This document shows, in pieces, positions 23,101 to 32,936 of a DNA stretch of 64,000 nt. Source of the stretch: Spirometra erinaceieuropaei (Eukaryota > Platyhelminthes > Cestoda > Diphyllobothriidea > Diphyllobothriidae). The notes below the pieces were generated by a model that had not been told where the DNA came from, made no database searches, and worked only from the letters and a program-made list of their open reading frames with translations. The stretch is taken from assembly GCA_902702965.1 (NCBI GenBank), contig CACRXP010000164.1, forward strand, positions 426,908-490,907. The letters are read 5' to 3'. The position numbers were made by a program, and so were the translations under genes. Each line of letters opens with the position of its first letter. The stretch's first letter is position 1.

Positions 23101-25172
23101 TTGGTAAAGATTAGATCTAAAATGTGATTATCTCTTGTTGGAGAGCGCACCAGTTGGGACCAATTAGAAAAATTGATAATATCTTGAAAGGACTGGAATC
23201 TGGGTGGGCAGCTATTGGAAACCCAGTCAATTTCAGGAAGGTTAAAATCTCCAGTGATTATTTTAACATCGATAGCAGCTTCCGAAATTAATTTAAAGAT
23301 TTCACAGAGTTGTGAATCATCACTGGCTAAAGAATTTGGGGGATTGTAGATACAGCCAATAATTGCCTTTCTTTGTGGCGAGAGAATAGCAGATGCAAAG
23401 CAGAAGTTTCCCACGAATGAGGAAACATCCAAGTAATAGGGAGAGTGCTTTAGGTAGGATTTAAGATAAAGAAGACAACCACCCCCACGCCTAGTCGTGC
23501 GGTCTTGGCGGTAAAAATCGAAGTCATCTATGAGAAGGGCAGAGTCAGGAATTAGAGAATGTGTCCAAGATTCTGTTACACATATAATATCAGGCGTCAT
23601 TTCCAGAGCAATGGCTCTGATTTGGGCCATCTTGTTTATAACAGACCTGGCATTCAATAATATAATATCTAACGTGTTTCGAACGGCAATGCTATTTTCG
23701 ACGGTATTTAAAAAAAAATTTGGAGGCGGATATGTAAGCTGTGAATTAATGACACTTGGAGAATAAGTACCAGTTAATCTAGAGTTATTGACGTACGGGG
23801 AGTCAGCAAGAGGAGGCTGAGTATGAGACCTAAAGAATGTGGTGATATAGTTTTCAAACATTAGAATGCTAGGGGAGTTAGAACATGGATAGACTTGTTG
23901 GTAGTTAAATAGCGGAGGAAGGCGAGGAGGAGGGAGGCTAGAAGGAAAGTAGGGGCTAGTGGGTGAGGGTAGGCCGCTATAAGAATGAAAGGGTGGGAAA
24001 CCAGTTCTAGGTTGGAAGTCAAAGGAGATAGGTTGACGTACCTGAGAGCAATTGGCCTTATGTGGTGGGAAGCCAGAACTGGGTTGGAGCATAAATGATT
24101 TAGGGCAATTCATGTATGAATTCTTTGCTGGATATATAGTAGGGCTTTGATAAGTAACCGGTACGTAGGACAGAGAATTATTTTGGGATATAATTGGAGC
24201 TGCGGGGTTTGTAGACGTGCTGGGCTGAGCAGACCTGTTAGATCTAAGAGAAGACATCGTACCCCTAAATGGAACTGTACTACCTATCTTTTGGGTCGGA
24301 GTCTGATTCAACTTTCGAGTCTCACCGTTCTGACGCCAAACCACTGGTAACTTAACTGTAGACCTTACAGCACCCAGTTGGACAACAGAAGTTATCGGTC
24401 TAGCTGATGTAGACGGATTTCCATGTGTCTCAGCGGGACTATCCGGAGGATACGAAATGACAAATGGGGCTGCTGCTGCTGCTGCAAGTTTAGGGGCAGG
24501 CAAATGGGTCAAGTGGCTTGAGTGAGATGGAGACGTATGAGAAAGAGAAAGGAGGGAGTCAGATGTCGCAGGAGTAGGAGAAGCTGAATCCTTACGGCCA
24601 CTTGTATTATGACCGAGTTGGGGAGCATTAGACTGAGAAGCAGTGGGTTTACGTGAGAATAGAGACCCGATTCTACGCTCCATAGGAGTAAGATCATGAC
24701 GAAGGAAAAATTTTGCCTTTTCTAGGTACGCAGTGACGCGCTCCCGATGAGTAAAGATTGTGTCAACCTCGATTGATGAAAACAATTTGACTAAGATGGG
24801 TGGATTTTTGCTACGGGAGGACAATCGTTTGGCATCGGCTACTTTGTAGTTGAAACCACATGAATACAGGAAATTGGTCGCAACATCAATTGGTCGAGCA
24901 GATCGAGGAACATTTTTTAGCAGGAAGTTGTAAGAACGCTTCTGTCTATCACTAGATTCACTGGCGATCAGGTGAACAAGTGAGTCGGGACGCCTACATT
25001 CTTCAGAGGGAATATCGGAGATGTTCCCGTCGAATAAATGTCCAAGAATTGTCAGCAAAGAGCCAAACTTTAGCATAAAGTCATTGCAGTGGTCAAGTGC
25101 AGACATATTAAGCTGCCGACCAATTACAACGGGTGACGACTGACTAGTAATATCATCTGACTTAGATTTGCA
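20116..25172 (-). mobile_element. LINE A, apparently complete CR1/Jockey-group retrotransposon
   Basis: A 5-kb minus-strand element lies exactly between the RT and zinc-finger parts of an older RTE-like LINE. It has a short leader, one long ORF and a 3' untranslated region of about 710 bases that ends in AATAAAAATTATCTATCTATTAA. GCCTC occurs at both junctions (20,111-20,115 and 25,173-25,177) and may be a 5-bp target duplication, though this is weak because the host is one base out of frame across it. Partial copies of the family occur at 16.2, 30.2, 30.9-32.7, 55.75-56.15 and 62.14-63.17 kb. Confidence 0.85.
20832..25106 (-). CDS. LINE A polyprotein: gag-like, endonuclease, reverse transcriptase
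   Basis: I start at the ATG at 25,106 (MSALDHCNDF), giving about 1,424 codons with no stop. The frame is open upstream to 25,331 only by chance, because those codons are antisense to the host LINE's zinc fingers. In order: a gag-like region with the block SYNFLLKNVPRSARP to PPILVKLFSSIEVD, which recurs in LINE B ORF1; a long Pro/Ser-rich stretch; an apurinic-type endonuclease (LLNARSVINK, CVTESW, RRGGGCLLYLK, IITGDFNLPEIDW, FDSDHVLI); and an RT (SGTDEIPNSII, FDLSKAFDKVPHRRLL, LGPLLFLLYINDI, TYADDLECV, IKDLGLSYTN, VLEYCCPFFGL). The endonuclease acid, Asp and SDH motifs and the RT YADD motif are present, so it could be active. A fused gag-EN-RT frame is less usual than two ORFs for this group. 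Confidence 0.85.
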   Translation of the reverse strand: MSALDHCNDFMLKFGSLLTILGHLFDGNISDIPSEECRRPDSLVHLIASESSDRQKRSYNFLLKNVPRSARPIDVATNFLYSCGFNYKVADAKRLSSRSKNPPILVKLFSSIEVDTIFTHRERVTAYLEKAKFFLRHDLTPMERRIGSLFSRKPTASQSNAPQLGHNTSGRKDSASPTPATSDSLLSLSHTSPSHSSHLTHLPAPKLAAAAAAPFVISYPPDSPAETHGNPSTSARPITSVVQLGAVRSTVKLPVVWRQNGETRKLNQTPTQKIGSTVPFRGTMSSLRSNRSAQPSTSTNPAAPIISQNNSLSYVPVTYQSPTIYPAKNSYMNCPKSFMLQPSSGFPPHKANCSQVRQPISFDFQPRTGFPPFHSYSGLPSPTSPYFPSSLPPPRLPPLFNYQQVYPCSNSPSILMFENYITTFFRSHTQPPLADSPYVNNSRLTGTYSPSVINSQLTYPPPNFFLNTVENSIAVRNTLDIILLNARSVINKMAQIRAIALEMTPDIICVTESWTHSLIPDSALLIDDFDFYRQDRTTRRGGGCLLYLKSYLKHSPYYLDVSSFVGNFCFASAILSPQRKAIIGCIYNPPNSLASDDSQLCEIFKLISEAAIDVKIITGDFNLPEIDWVSNSCPPRFQSFQDIINFSNWSQLVRSPTRDNHILDLIFTNDIAPLSVALKKDLFDSDHVLIHCCLPLAFSKKTSTVQTFMNYDYEDSDLINNYMRSLDWCDFLTCSDVTILRDAMSNVSKDILEFVPRRYLKPNSSDSLVPHFLQNRLKKLRRQLRDPSTSSLSVHLRITEIFEMAARMRQARDRQRESIALSGSNPGKSVANIFRHRSSSKRGHELPPMLNDNKVFLTDDTDKAELFSAFFAKHLATESDPVPFFRSLSDRTMSTIDVSSDLIKKHISRLKYSHCSGTDEIPNSIIKQASDLPILLSHLFSVYISKGFFPETWKTSIIIPVFKSGSRSDVYNYRGVHKTPSLAKLLERIIFNEILDFCLANRLLSSSQHGFLPERFCEACHLAFLNLITYLRNERQSVVVIYFDLSKAFDKVPHRRLLVKLEALGIRPPLLDFIRSYLSNRYQKVMVGNSYSTPHSITSGVLQGTVLGPLLFLLYINDISTELGNSQTFTYADDLECVYSYSKDAANVCVEKINADLLRLSRWGSTWQMEFSSSKCSFMSFGPTKLPGPIIFQNNPLPECLTIKDLGLSYTNKLALSPHADRISAKAAQICGFISHNFFLPDMKLRLYQLFVLPVLEYCCPFFGLMNASDRNKIENVQRVFTRKLFSQASSGISYTQRCQLANMRFLWVRRLEAGLCILFRINSSSSLPHIDTLIPKDGFYAARNSCMVIPPPLCTTSERSLFFASKYAFLWNYLPPEIRLSPKLLVFKSKLRKHLTPESIKALLTVSFPNTQILDFEKSPPGI

Positions 25173-26110
25173 GCCTCGAACATGTCCGTACTGCCACTTC
25201 ACATTTCGCGCGCGAATCGGCCTCGCAGGATACCATTGGACGCAAGGCACCAAAGACCCAACAATATTAAATTTATCTCCCACTCTCGTGCCTGCTGGGA
25301 ACATCGCGAAGATGACGTCACTGATGGTCATACTGCCGCTGCCCCGCCACCATCAATCACCGCCAGCATCTGCTCTACCCCAACCCCTGCGTCGACAACA
25401 GTAACCAACTCAGCCAACACCACTCTCCCCACCGATGGGACGACGTCCGACGTCCCATCATATGCTACCAGCACCTCACTTCCAGCGATGTGGATTCGGT
25501 CCCTATCTTTCCTTATTGCGGTCGCACATTTACCCTACACATCGGCCTGGCCGGTCACTTACGGGTCCATTGGGCAGAAACAGGCAAACCAGGGTCAGTC
25601 AGTCAGTCAGTCACATCCACATACGCCCGCCACATAGGTCTTCACTGTCCACACTGCCCATGCACATTCACGCACCACACGGTAACATGCGTATCCACGA
25701 CAGCGGAATTCACCGCAGCCGCGATCCACTTAGTACATCTTGCACACCCACCATGCCTTGCTGAATCAAAACCCACACAAATGAGAGGTGTGCGTCTCGG
25801 CCCCGTCTGCATGCGACCCATCGGCCACATGTATGATTTGAGTCTGAGACTGTCAAGGCACTATTGATGGCACTCCCACTCCGTGGGATCCGGGCCATGT
25901 GTGACGCACTATAGGTGCGGCTCCGGTCGTGCCAGCTACCCCTTTTTGTTGGTCAAAAACCTGGCCATTTGCTGCGTGGATCAAGGAGTGTGGAATGGGA
26001 CGTCAAGGCGCGGGCTTGACCGTGCCATCCACCTGCGCCCTCCCCCGCATCCGGTCCTCTTGACTCTGTCTTGACATCGGGTCCAGGTGAGGGAGGAGAG
26101 GGTTCGGGAG
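25173..26110 (+). pseudogene. RTE-like LINE, C-terminal zinc fingers and 3' end
   Basis: The plus strand reads RTCPYCHFTFRARIGLAGY, then a Thr/Ser/Pro-rich linker, then FPYCGRTFTLHIGLAGHLRVH and LHCPHCPCTFTHH. These are repeated CxxC-x(9-12)-H-like fingers typical of the tail of this LINE family. Frameshifts separate them and the second His is lost in places. A 3' untranslated region follows from about 25,870, matching 17,400-17,850. It is the downstream half of the element at 18,555-20,115, cut off by LINE A. Confidence 0.8.
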
Positions 26111-26239
26111 ATGCAACGAAAGTCAGCATTCACTATAAACTAAATCACGAGCAAGTCGGATGCGACAGTCGGACTGTAGTGTGTTTACTGGTAGTGCCTC
26201 CCACACGATGACTGGCTGGTTAGCTCAGTTTCAGTTAAG

Positions 26240-27832
26240 TCCTGGTGCGTTAAAGTCGTCCACGATCATGATATTAGGTTAGCTGGAGAACTTCGCCAAT
26301 TGGAATCCTTCCCACAGACTGGAAGACGGCCAGTATTACATCCCTTTACAAAAGTGGTGGTCCTGCTCTTGCGACTAACTACAGACCCGCCAGTCTGACA
26401 TCAGTCCGCTGCAAAGTCATGGAAAAAAATCATCAAAAGTGAGTAAATAACTTATTTGAAAACACATAACCTCTTGTCCAGTGACCAATACGATTTTCGT
26501 GGGGGAGGACCGTGTGCAACGAACTTGTTGTACACAATTCAAAGCTGGACAGGAGAACTGGATGCAAAACACACTGTGTGTGCGGCCTATATTGATTGTC
26601 GGAAGGCGTTCGACAGTGTTCCGCACCTGCGTTTCCTTTACAAGTTAAGAGTCACGGGCATCGGCGGCAAACTTCTCATATGGATCGAGAACTTCTTGTC
26701 GGCCGTTCCAAAAACGTCTGCGTGAACCAATAGCAATCAAGGCGCACAGTCATAGAGAGTGGAGTCCCACAAGGCTCAATGCCAGGACCGACCCTCTTTC
26801 TCTTTTTTATTAATGATTGTATAGAGGAGTTTGACTGTTATTGTGTCGTGTTCGCAGATGATATTAAAATCAGGAAAGTCATCCACGATCCTGCCGACGA
26901 GACCGACTTCCAGGAGAATCTTTGTCGATGGGACGACTGGTCCCGCAGATGGCTTCTGTCCTTTAATTGGAACAAATGCGTCATGCTGCGTCTCGGTAAT
27001 CGAAATCAGATCTATAATACACGGCAGTATCATCTAAACGGGATGCCAATTCCGGAAAAAATTCAGAAAGATCTCGGAGTCTGGGTTGCAGACAGCCTAA
27101 AGCCTTCTACACAATGCTGTAAGACGGCCAAGGCCGCAACTTCAATGCTATATGCTATCAGGCGGGCATTCGGAGTTTTCGATGAAGACTGCTTCTCCAG
27201 AGTCTTCAGCACGTTTATAAGGCCACATCTCAAATGTGCAATTCAGGCCTGGAGACCGTAGACGCATCAGGATTACAATCTGCCCGAAAGGGTGCAGAAG
27301 CGAGCAGCAAAATTAATTAGAGGTCAAGGTGCACTGCCATACGAGATCCGCCTGAATAACCATAATGTCTGTCCGCTGAATTATAGGCAGTTGCGCGGAG
27401 ACTTGATACAAACTTTCCGTATCGTGCTTGGCTTGGACTGCGCCCTGAGTTGCAACGACTTTTTCCAACTTGCCACTACAACTAACCTCCGGGGACATCT
27501 CTTCAAACTACGTGTTCCCAAAGAGGGTTTGGATGGGAGAAAGTCTTTTTCCACCAACCGTGTCGTGGAACCGTGGAGTAACCTGCCTGAGGCGATTGTC
27601 AGATCTCAGTCTGTGGAGACATCTAAATGTCTGCTTTACAGACACATGTTACACCAACAAGCGGACTGTGTGACTTTTTAGCCATTAGAGCAGTGGCCTA
27701 TGTGAGTCAATGTCTGCATTCACTTAGTGCTGCGATTTCTTCACATTTTTGCTAATTTTATTGATTGTTTATGTACAACTAGGGAGTTCAAATGCGTGAG
27801 CCTAGTCCCCTCAAATACACTGACTGACTGAA
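26240..27832 (+). pseudogene. LINE Z, X-family, 5'-truncated reverse transcriptase
   Basis: Frames in order give ILPTDWKTASITSLYKSGG and NYRPASLTSVRCKVMEK, then SWTGELDAKHTVCAAYIDCR with KAFDSVPHLRFLYKL. Next come PTLFLFFINDC, CVVFADDIKI, DDWSRRWLLSFNWNKCVML, QKDLGVWVADSLKPS, AIRRAFGVFDEDCFSRVF and FIRPHLKCAIQAW. After a stop follow [27 protein letters not shown] and LRGHLFKLRVP to a stop at 27,681. The 3' end reads CAAATACACTGACTGACTGA. At least three frame breaks make it a pseudogene. It is the best preserved C-terminus of the X family here. Confidence 0.85.
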
Positions 27833-28150
27833 GTCAATCGTCACTCAAAACACGGGGGAACCTACGACGAACAAGCCACACCACAAGCCAAGCCTGACGA
27901 AGGCACAGTCATCAATGCTGTTGCATCAACTGCTGCTATGGCAGACGAGGAGAAATGCAATCAAAGAAACTCAAATAAGACTATTAGCCCGAGGAGTCAG
28001 TTAAGATCGATGTGGATGCGACTGATGGCCATCAACGTTGAATCGCCGCCACTCGATGATTTACAACAGTCACCCTCCTTGCCCTCCGCTCCGGCGCCTA
28101 CGTGGACAAACCCTGTGCGTATGCAGGCGATGAGGGCCAAATTCGATTGA
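27832..28150 (+). CDS. Unrecognised 108-codon open frame, possible exon or remnant
   Basis: An open frame runs from just after the LINE Z tail to a TGA at 28,150. It includes an ATG at 27,938 giving a 70-residue peptide (MADEEKCNQRNSNKTISPRS, ending MQAMRAKFD). Composition is protein-like, with a Pro-rich C-terminal half. No matching sequence is seen elsewhere in the window, and no strong splice acceptor defines its start. It may be a terminal exon of a host gene, part of another repeat, or chance. Confidence 0.25.
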
Positions 28151-28677
28151 CGTCTTCCCTAATGCACCCTGCTAAGAGTAATCCCTTTAACTAACGCCGT
28201 ATTATCATGACGGTCACTCCCTATAAATACTGTGATACAAGGTATGATACTTTTTTCTGATAATGGAAGCTTGCCTACGTTTAAAACGTCAGGACAGTAC
28301 AATTATCGCTCCCGAAAACGCCTTTCCTTCTCATTTATGCCATTTCATAATCATTTCAGAGCAAATAAATTGAAATATTTCATTCGAATTGTCTGTAACC
28401 TTAGCAACATATCTCGAATCCAATGCATTTTTGAAAATTATTTCTTGCCTCCTTCTCTTTTTAGGATTAGAAATGCCATTTACTGAGACAAAAAGGTGTT
28501 TTGTTTATTGAATTACGCTGACGCTAAGTCAAATTTGAATTCTCGACGTGAATTTTACTGAAGATTTCGTAAGCAACCGTCAGCAGAGAAGTAAACGTGG
28601 ATTTGACATAAGAATTTCCAAGAGGAGTAGTATTTATGTCGGAAGAAGCTGTACAGCCAACAGTTTCATCAGAGAGG

Positions 28678-28731
28678 GTGACTAAACCCTTCGCGTACTT
28701 GGTGAACCAAGTACGCGAAGGGTTTAGTCAC
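28678..28731. repeat. Perfect 26-bp-arm palindrome
   Basis: A 26-base left arm starting GTGACTAAACCC is exactly repeated as its reverse complement ending GGGTTTAGTCAC, with only GA between. It could extrude as a cruciform or form a very stable RNA hairpin. Neighbouring sequence (28,150-28,670 and 28,735-28,870) shows no other feature I can name. Confidence 0.95.
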
Positions 28732-28872
28732 AGTCCAAGATAATCTGTGCGAAGAGCAAGCCCGTAAACCCCTATTCTTAAGTCACCTTTTTGGGCATGT
28801 CGTGAGAAAATACTTCCGAATAACCCCTACAAGCTTAAACTTATTCAGGCTTTAAATCCGGATGATTTGCAT

Positions 28873-29815
28873 AGGCAATGCCCTTGATTACCCTATTGAA
28901 AACGGTACATAAAATACAAATTTTAAATGCGCATCTTACTAAAATTTTGCAAGAGACATATTTGTATATGGATAATGTTTCTGCAGTGCGGGACTGCGGG
29001 TGCGGCAGACGGTCTTTTCAATGTAAATATGAAATTTTAAGTGCAGTCATTTGTGTAGCTTGGGAGGGAAGTTTCATTAAACGTCAGGGATGGAATTAAT
29101 AAATGAAATTTATGGCTATCCGCAGATATTCCTGCAGTGAGAGTCGTCGTTTATCAAAGATCAAACGATCCAGCGGCCTTTTGAATTCAGCTATTGTTTC
29201 GGATGTCACTATTTCCCTTGGGAGTGAATTCCACGGTTGAACAACACGCTGGCTGAAGGAGAACTTCCGATGGCTTAGGTGTGCACGCTCCCGCTTGACT
29301 TTGTACGGATGACCGCGCAAGGTGACTCATGGTCATGAATTCAAAGAAGTCTTCAGATTTGAACGAACATTCATATCCGTGGATAATGCAGAATGTCCAT
29401 AACAGGTTACACCTCATTTGCCTACAGGATATGGGGAACAAGGTTAGCTGGATCAGTCTTTCTGAGTATGACAGAGTCCTGAGACCGTCTACCAGTTTTT
29501 GGCCCGTCGTTGCACCTGTTCTATGGCATCACTGTCTTTTTTCATCCAGGGTATCCATGATGGCACTCCGTATTCAAAATGTGGTCTGATAAACGTACCA
29601 AATATCTGTGAGAAGAGTTCGGGAGGAAAGATTTTGAAGGCACGCCTAATCCAGGGCATGATGTTGGATGTCTTTTGGACGACTCTTTTGCAGTGCTCGG
29701 AAGGCAGCAAGTTCGAACTTATTCTGACACCTAGGTCTTTGTGCGTGTCCACTTCTCTTAGCGGAACCCCATTTGTGGTGTACTGGTGTTTTGGTAAGCG
29801 CCTCCTTTCTGTGAA
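28873..29815 (-). pseudogene. LINE Y-family copy, 5'-truncated
   Basis: The minus strand carries the C-terminal RT region: THKDLGVRISSNLLPSEHCK, RRAFKIFPPELFSQIFGTFI, RPHFEYGVPSWIPWMKKDSD, LRGHPYKVKRERAHL with a frameshift, and FSFSQRVVQPWNSLPREIV. Its 3' untranslated region matches 13,130-13,400 (AGGCAATGCCCTTGATTACCC). At least two frame breaks. The 5' truncation lies downstream of the catalytic motifs. Confidence 0.85.
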
Positions 29816-30179
29816 GACATTCAGGAGGAACTTGAAGAGAACTGTGAAAATTATCTTGTTTTAGTGGTAAAGCTAGATTGCAAACGAATGTTTCTATGGG
29901 CATATGTTCGTTTTTTGCGCGAAGAAAATCCACTTGCCATAAGTGAGCATGAAAGGAGCTCGCTAAAGTTGAGTGTGCTCCGCGCATCTCAAAGATCTGT
30001 ATGTATGGCATTCGTTTCTTCGAGGGAAACGTGGCCGACAAAGATTATTTGAAAAGGCCTCGAAACCGACTGCTTGACAAAACTGAGGCAAAAGAACAGG
30101 TCCAAACCATTTTGCAATAAGATGGGCTTCCGCTGCATTGAAAAGTCCTAGCGCGAGTATATATAAACGAGAAAGTAAA

Positions 30180-30560
30180 TAACTAAATAAATTTTATTCA
30201 AGACCCGTGGGGACCCGGTTATAGTCAGTAGGAAGAGATATTTCCATGAATTTTAGAACAGGAAGACAAAATCTGTACAACAGTTAGTTCATAGTTACTA
30301 AATAAGTAGTCTGCTACGAAGAATGACGAGGGAGTAGTGAAAAAACCCCTATCGAATAAACAAATGCGTATAACTGGAGTAAAATAACCGAAGAAAAACT
30401 GTGTCCTTTCATGAGTGACAAAGTGACCATAACCGGCCTCACATGTGGCAGCGTATAACAGGTTTCATGAAGGGGTAAACGTGCTGGTCAGATAGGACTA
30501 ACGTGCATACGGTATTGAATAAATTGCCCCTAAGATAGATCGGATGAGCTGTTGATGGAG
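30180..30560 (-). mobile_element. LINE A-family 3' tail
   Basis: AAATTTTATTCAAGACCCGTGGGGACCC, TTTCCATGAATTTTAGAACAGG and the GGGTAAACGTGCTGGTCAGATAGG block match the LINE A 3' untranslated region. No coding part remains. Confidence 0.7.
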
Positions 30561-30879
30561 ACATTCTGATTTGGGAGTGGCCCTTACGGTCACTTGCCTT
30601 GACGTCGTGCGGCTTCCTCCTGTGAGGTCATGTGAATGGTTGATCTATGTCATGCCACTTAAAATATGCGTAGGAAGGCTCGAGGAGATAATCCCCGAGG
30701 CTCTGAAGGCCGTTAAAGAAGACATGCTGTAGCGAGTGTGCCAGGACCTCGACTACCGCCTTTGTATCAGCCACGTCCTCAGTGGCGCGTTCACTGATCG
30801 TTTGTAGGAACCTCGGATTTTTTTTCCTGGAAATTTATAGGACAGAACTTGTTATGATCACAATACGGACTGTGAATAA

Positions 30880-32720
30880 TAATAATACTAATAATAATAA
30901 TTTATTAAAGACTCGTGGGGGTCCTATCATAGCAAGTAAGAATAACTTTTACATGAATTTTAGAATCTAAGACGAGGTATACAGAATTATTAGGGTACTC
31001 AATACATAGTTTTTGAATAAGTAGCATGTCACGACGAATGTCGAGCGAGCAGTAAAAAAACTCCTTACATAAACGAAATGAGTATGATTGGATTAAAACT
31101 ATAGGAGAAAAAAAATTTCGCTCCTTAGTTTATAAAAAGCAGGCGGGACCGAACTGAATATGGCATTGTATGACGGATTTCATGTAGGGGTAAGTAGGCG
31201 GGTCAGGCCGGACTGGCCTGTATGTAGACTTGAGCAAAGGATCGAGTCGGGAATCATCATGGGAGAATTCATATGCCGGATGAGGCCGTTCATGTCAAAG
31301 TGGCGAATTGAAAACCAGTTTCGAGGCGATAGGAACCCAGGTGCGATCAGTTACATTCAGCCGAATTCAGCCAAGGAGGCGCAAGGCAGATGCGACCAGG
31401 CTATTAGTTTATGGCAGATACAGAAGGTTCTGCCAAGAGCGTCGATAGATCGCATTCAGTGAGGGCATGATGGATGGACTGAAAAACCGAAAAATTAACA
31501 TTTTTGATGAGGGATCCTAGGAAACGGTACGACTCACAAAAGAAGGAAATGTGAGCAGATACGGAAATTTAATTGCGGCATACTAAATTACCCGTGGCCC
31601 TTTCATGGTGTCATAGAGAAAGTTGTCTGGGAAGGATGAGGAAAGTAAAAGTTTAATTGAGTCAGTATTCAGACAAAGGCGTAGCCTTTTCCTAAAGGTG
31701 TGTACATTATCTGAAGATCTTCTATTTATTGGAAGGTTTTTCCAGAGGAAAGTATATCTGGAGGCAAAAAATAGAGAACGCTTAGAGGTGGAGGAAGCTG
31801 GAGGGGGCATAATCAAGAATGAGTTACGAAGATTGTGTGGGCGACTACTAGGGGTAAGGGCTGAAATCCGAGGAAGATTTGAACTATTATTAATGCGAAA
31901 GGGGAGACAGAAGCTTGCTTCTAGTCCTCGAACCCATAAAAAGTTTAGGTTAATTAGCTGGCATCTATCTGAGTAGAAGACATTTGGATGTTCCCTATCT
32001 AAACGTTTTCTTAGGAAAACATCTTTGGGCATTTTCGATTTTTAAACGAATAGTCTTGTTCATTAGACCAAGGAATGGACATCAATACTCGAGAATGGGA
32101 AGTACAAACATACGATAAAGTCTTAATTTAATTTCACTACTCTTCACCAAATAGTAGCTCTCATCGCCGGAAATCTCAAATGGTGTTAGACATTTGGGGA
32201 TTCTCGTTAACGTCATGATTGCAATGATAAACGTTTGGCCGAGAAGACGTAGGTTTATTTGAGAAGAGTAGCTAGATCCTTTTCATCATGAGTCAAGATC
32301 TTGACAAAGGAAATATGTTGTCTATTCCAGAAAATTAGAGACACGATCTCGGTGTGCGGAGATTGAATCAACCTCCAACGTCGAAATGGTCTCAATCAAA
32401 CTATTGGAACTTTTTCCGTAGAATGACATAGATCTGGCATCTGTTACCTAATAGTTAGATCCACGTGTGCAAAGGAAGTCAACAGCGAAATTTACTGACC
32501 GCGTGACAATCGAGGCGCTTTTAAATAGAGAATTATAGTCCCTTAACTGTCTGTGAAATAGTTCAGGGACATTCAAGTAAACAAGTGATCCAAGATGCTT
32601 ATAGTTTCCAGATGGAACATTAGAAATAATCCAGTCAAACAATTTACCAAAAAAGAGATGATAGAGCCAAGTGCCAAAACAAGATCTATGCAATTGCGAC
32701 GCGTAGGCGGATCCAAATGC
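30880..32720 (-). pseudogene. LINE A-family copy with large internal deletion
   Basis: The 3' untranslated region (30,880-31,580) is followed upstream by a 149-codon C-terminal frame (32,032-31,583: CQLINLNFLWVRGLEASFCL, SKRSLFFASRYTFLWKNLP). This resembles LINE A residues near CQLANMRFLWVRRLEAGLCI. Beyond it, instead of RT and endonuclease, 32,300-32,693 matches the N-terminal gag-like region (LRDYNSLFKSASIVTRSVNF, FLCTRGSNY against LINE A KRSYNFLLKNV and FLYSCGFNY). About 3.5 kb of the middle is therefore missing. Confidence 0.75.
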
Positions 32721-32863
32721 CTAGCATTAACAGCGCTTAACTGCCTGGAGACGCAAAATGCGCTTTATTTGGTCAAAATAAGAAACAGTAACTGAAAATT
32801 AGGGAAATTGTATTTTACTCGGCTGGAATTCAGGCGGGCGAATTAAAGGGCTCTTCTTCAGCA
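32720..32863 (+). promoter_or_regulatory. Upstream region of NDUFB8, possible spliced-leader acceptor
   Basis: The 140 bases between the LINE remnant and the start codon must hold whatever promoter remains. Immediately before the ATG is CTCTTCTTCAG followed by CA-ATG, a pyrimidine tract and AG as in a splice acceptor. Flatworm mRNAs are often trans-spliced, so this could be a spliced-leader site, or the 3' end of an upstream intron. Confidence 0.3.
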
Positions 32864-32936
32864 ATGTCGCTGTGCTCGCCTGCTTCGCGTTTCCTTTCGC
32901 GAACAGTCCCACTATTTTCGCAGAAGAAGTTCGCAT
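32864..32936 (+). CDS. NDUFB8: NDUFB8 exon 1 (presequence)
   Basis: Twenty-four codons plus one base. Chosen because the peptide looks like a mitochondrial presequence and because a GTACGC donor ends it in exactly the phase exon 2 needs (T joined to GC gives Cys). The alternative start, ATG at 33,830 with donor at 33,855, also fits the phase but gives only MSQLNHQF and no presequence. Confidence 0.65.
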
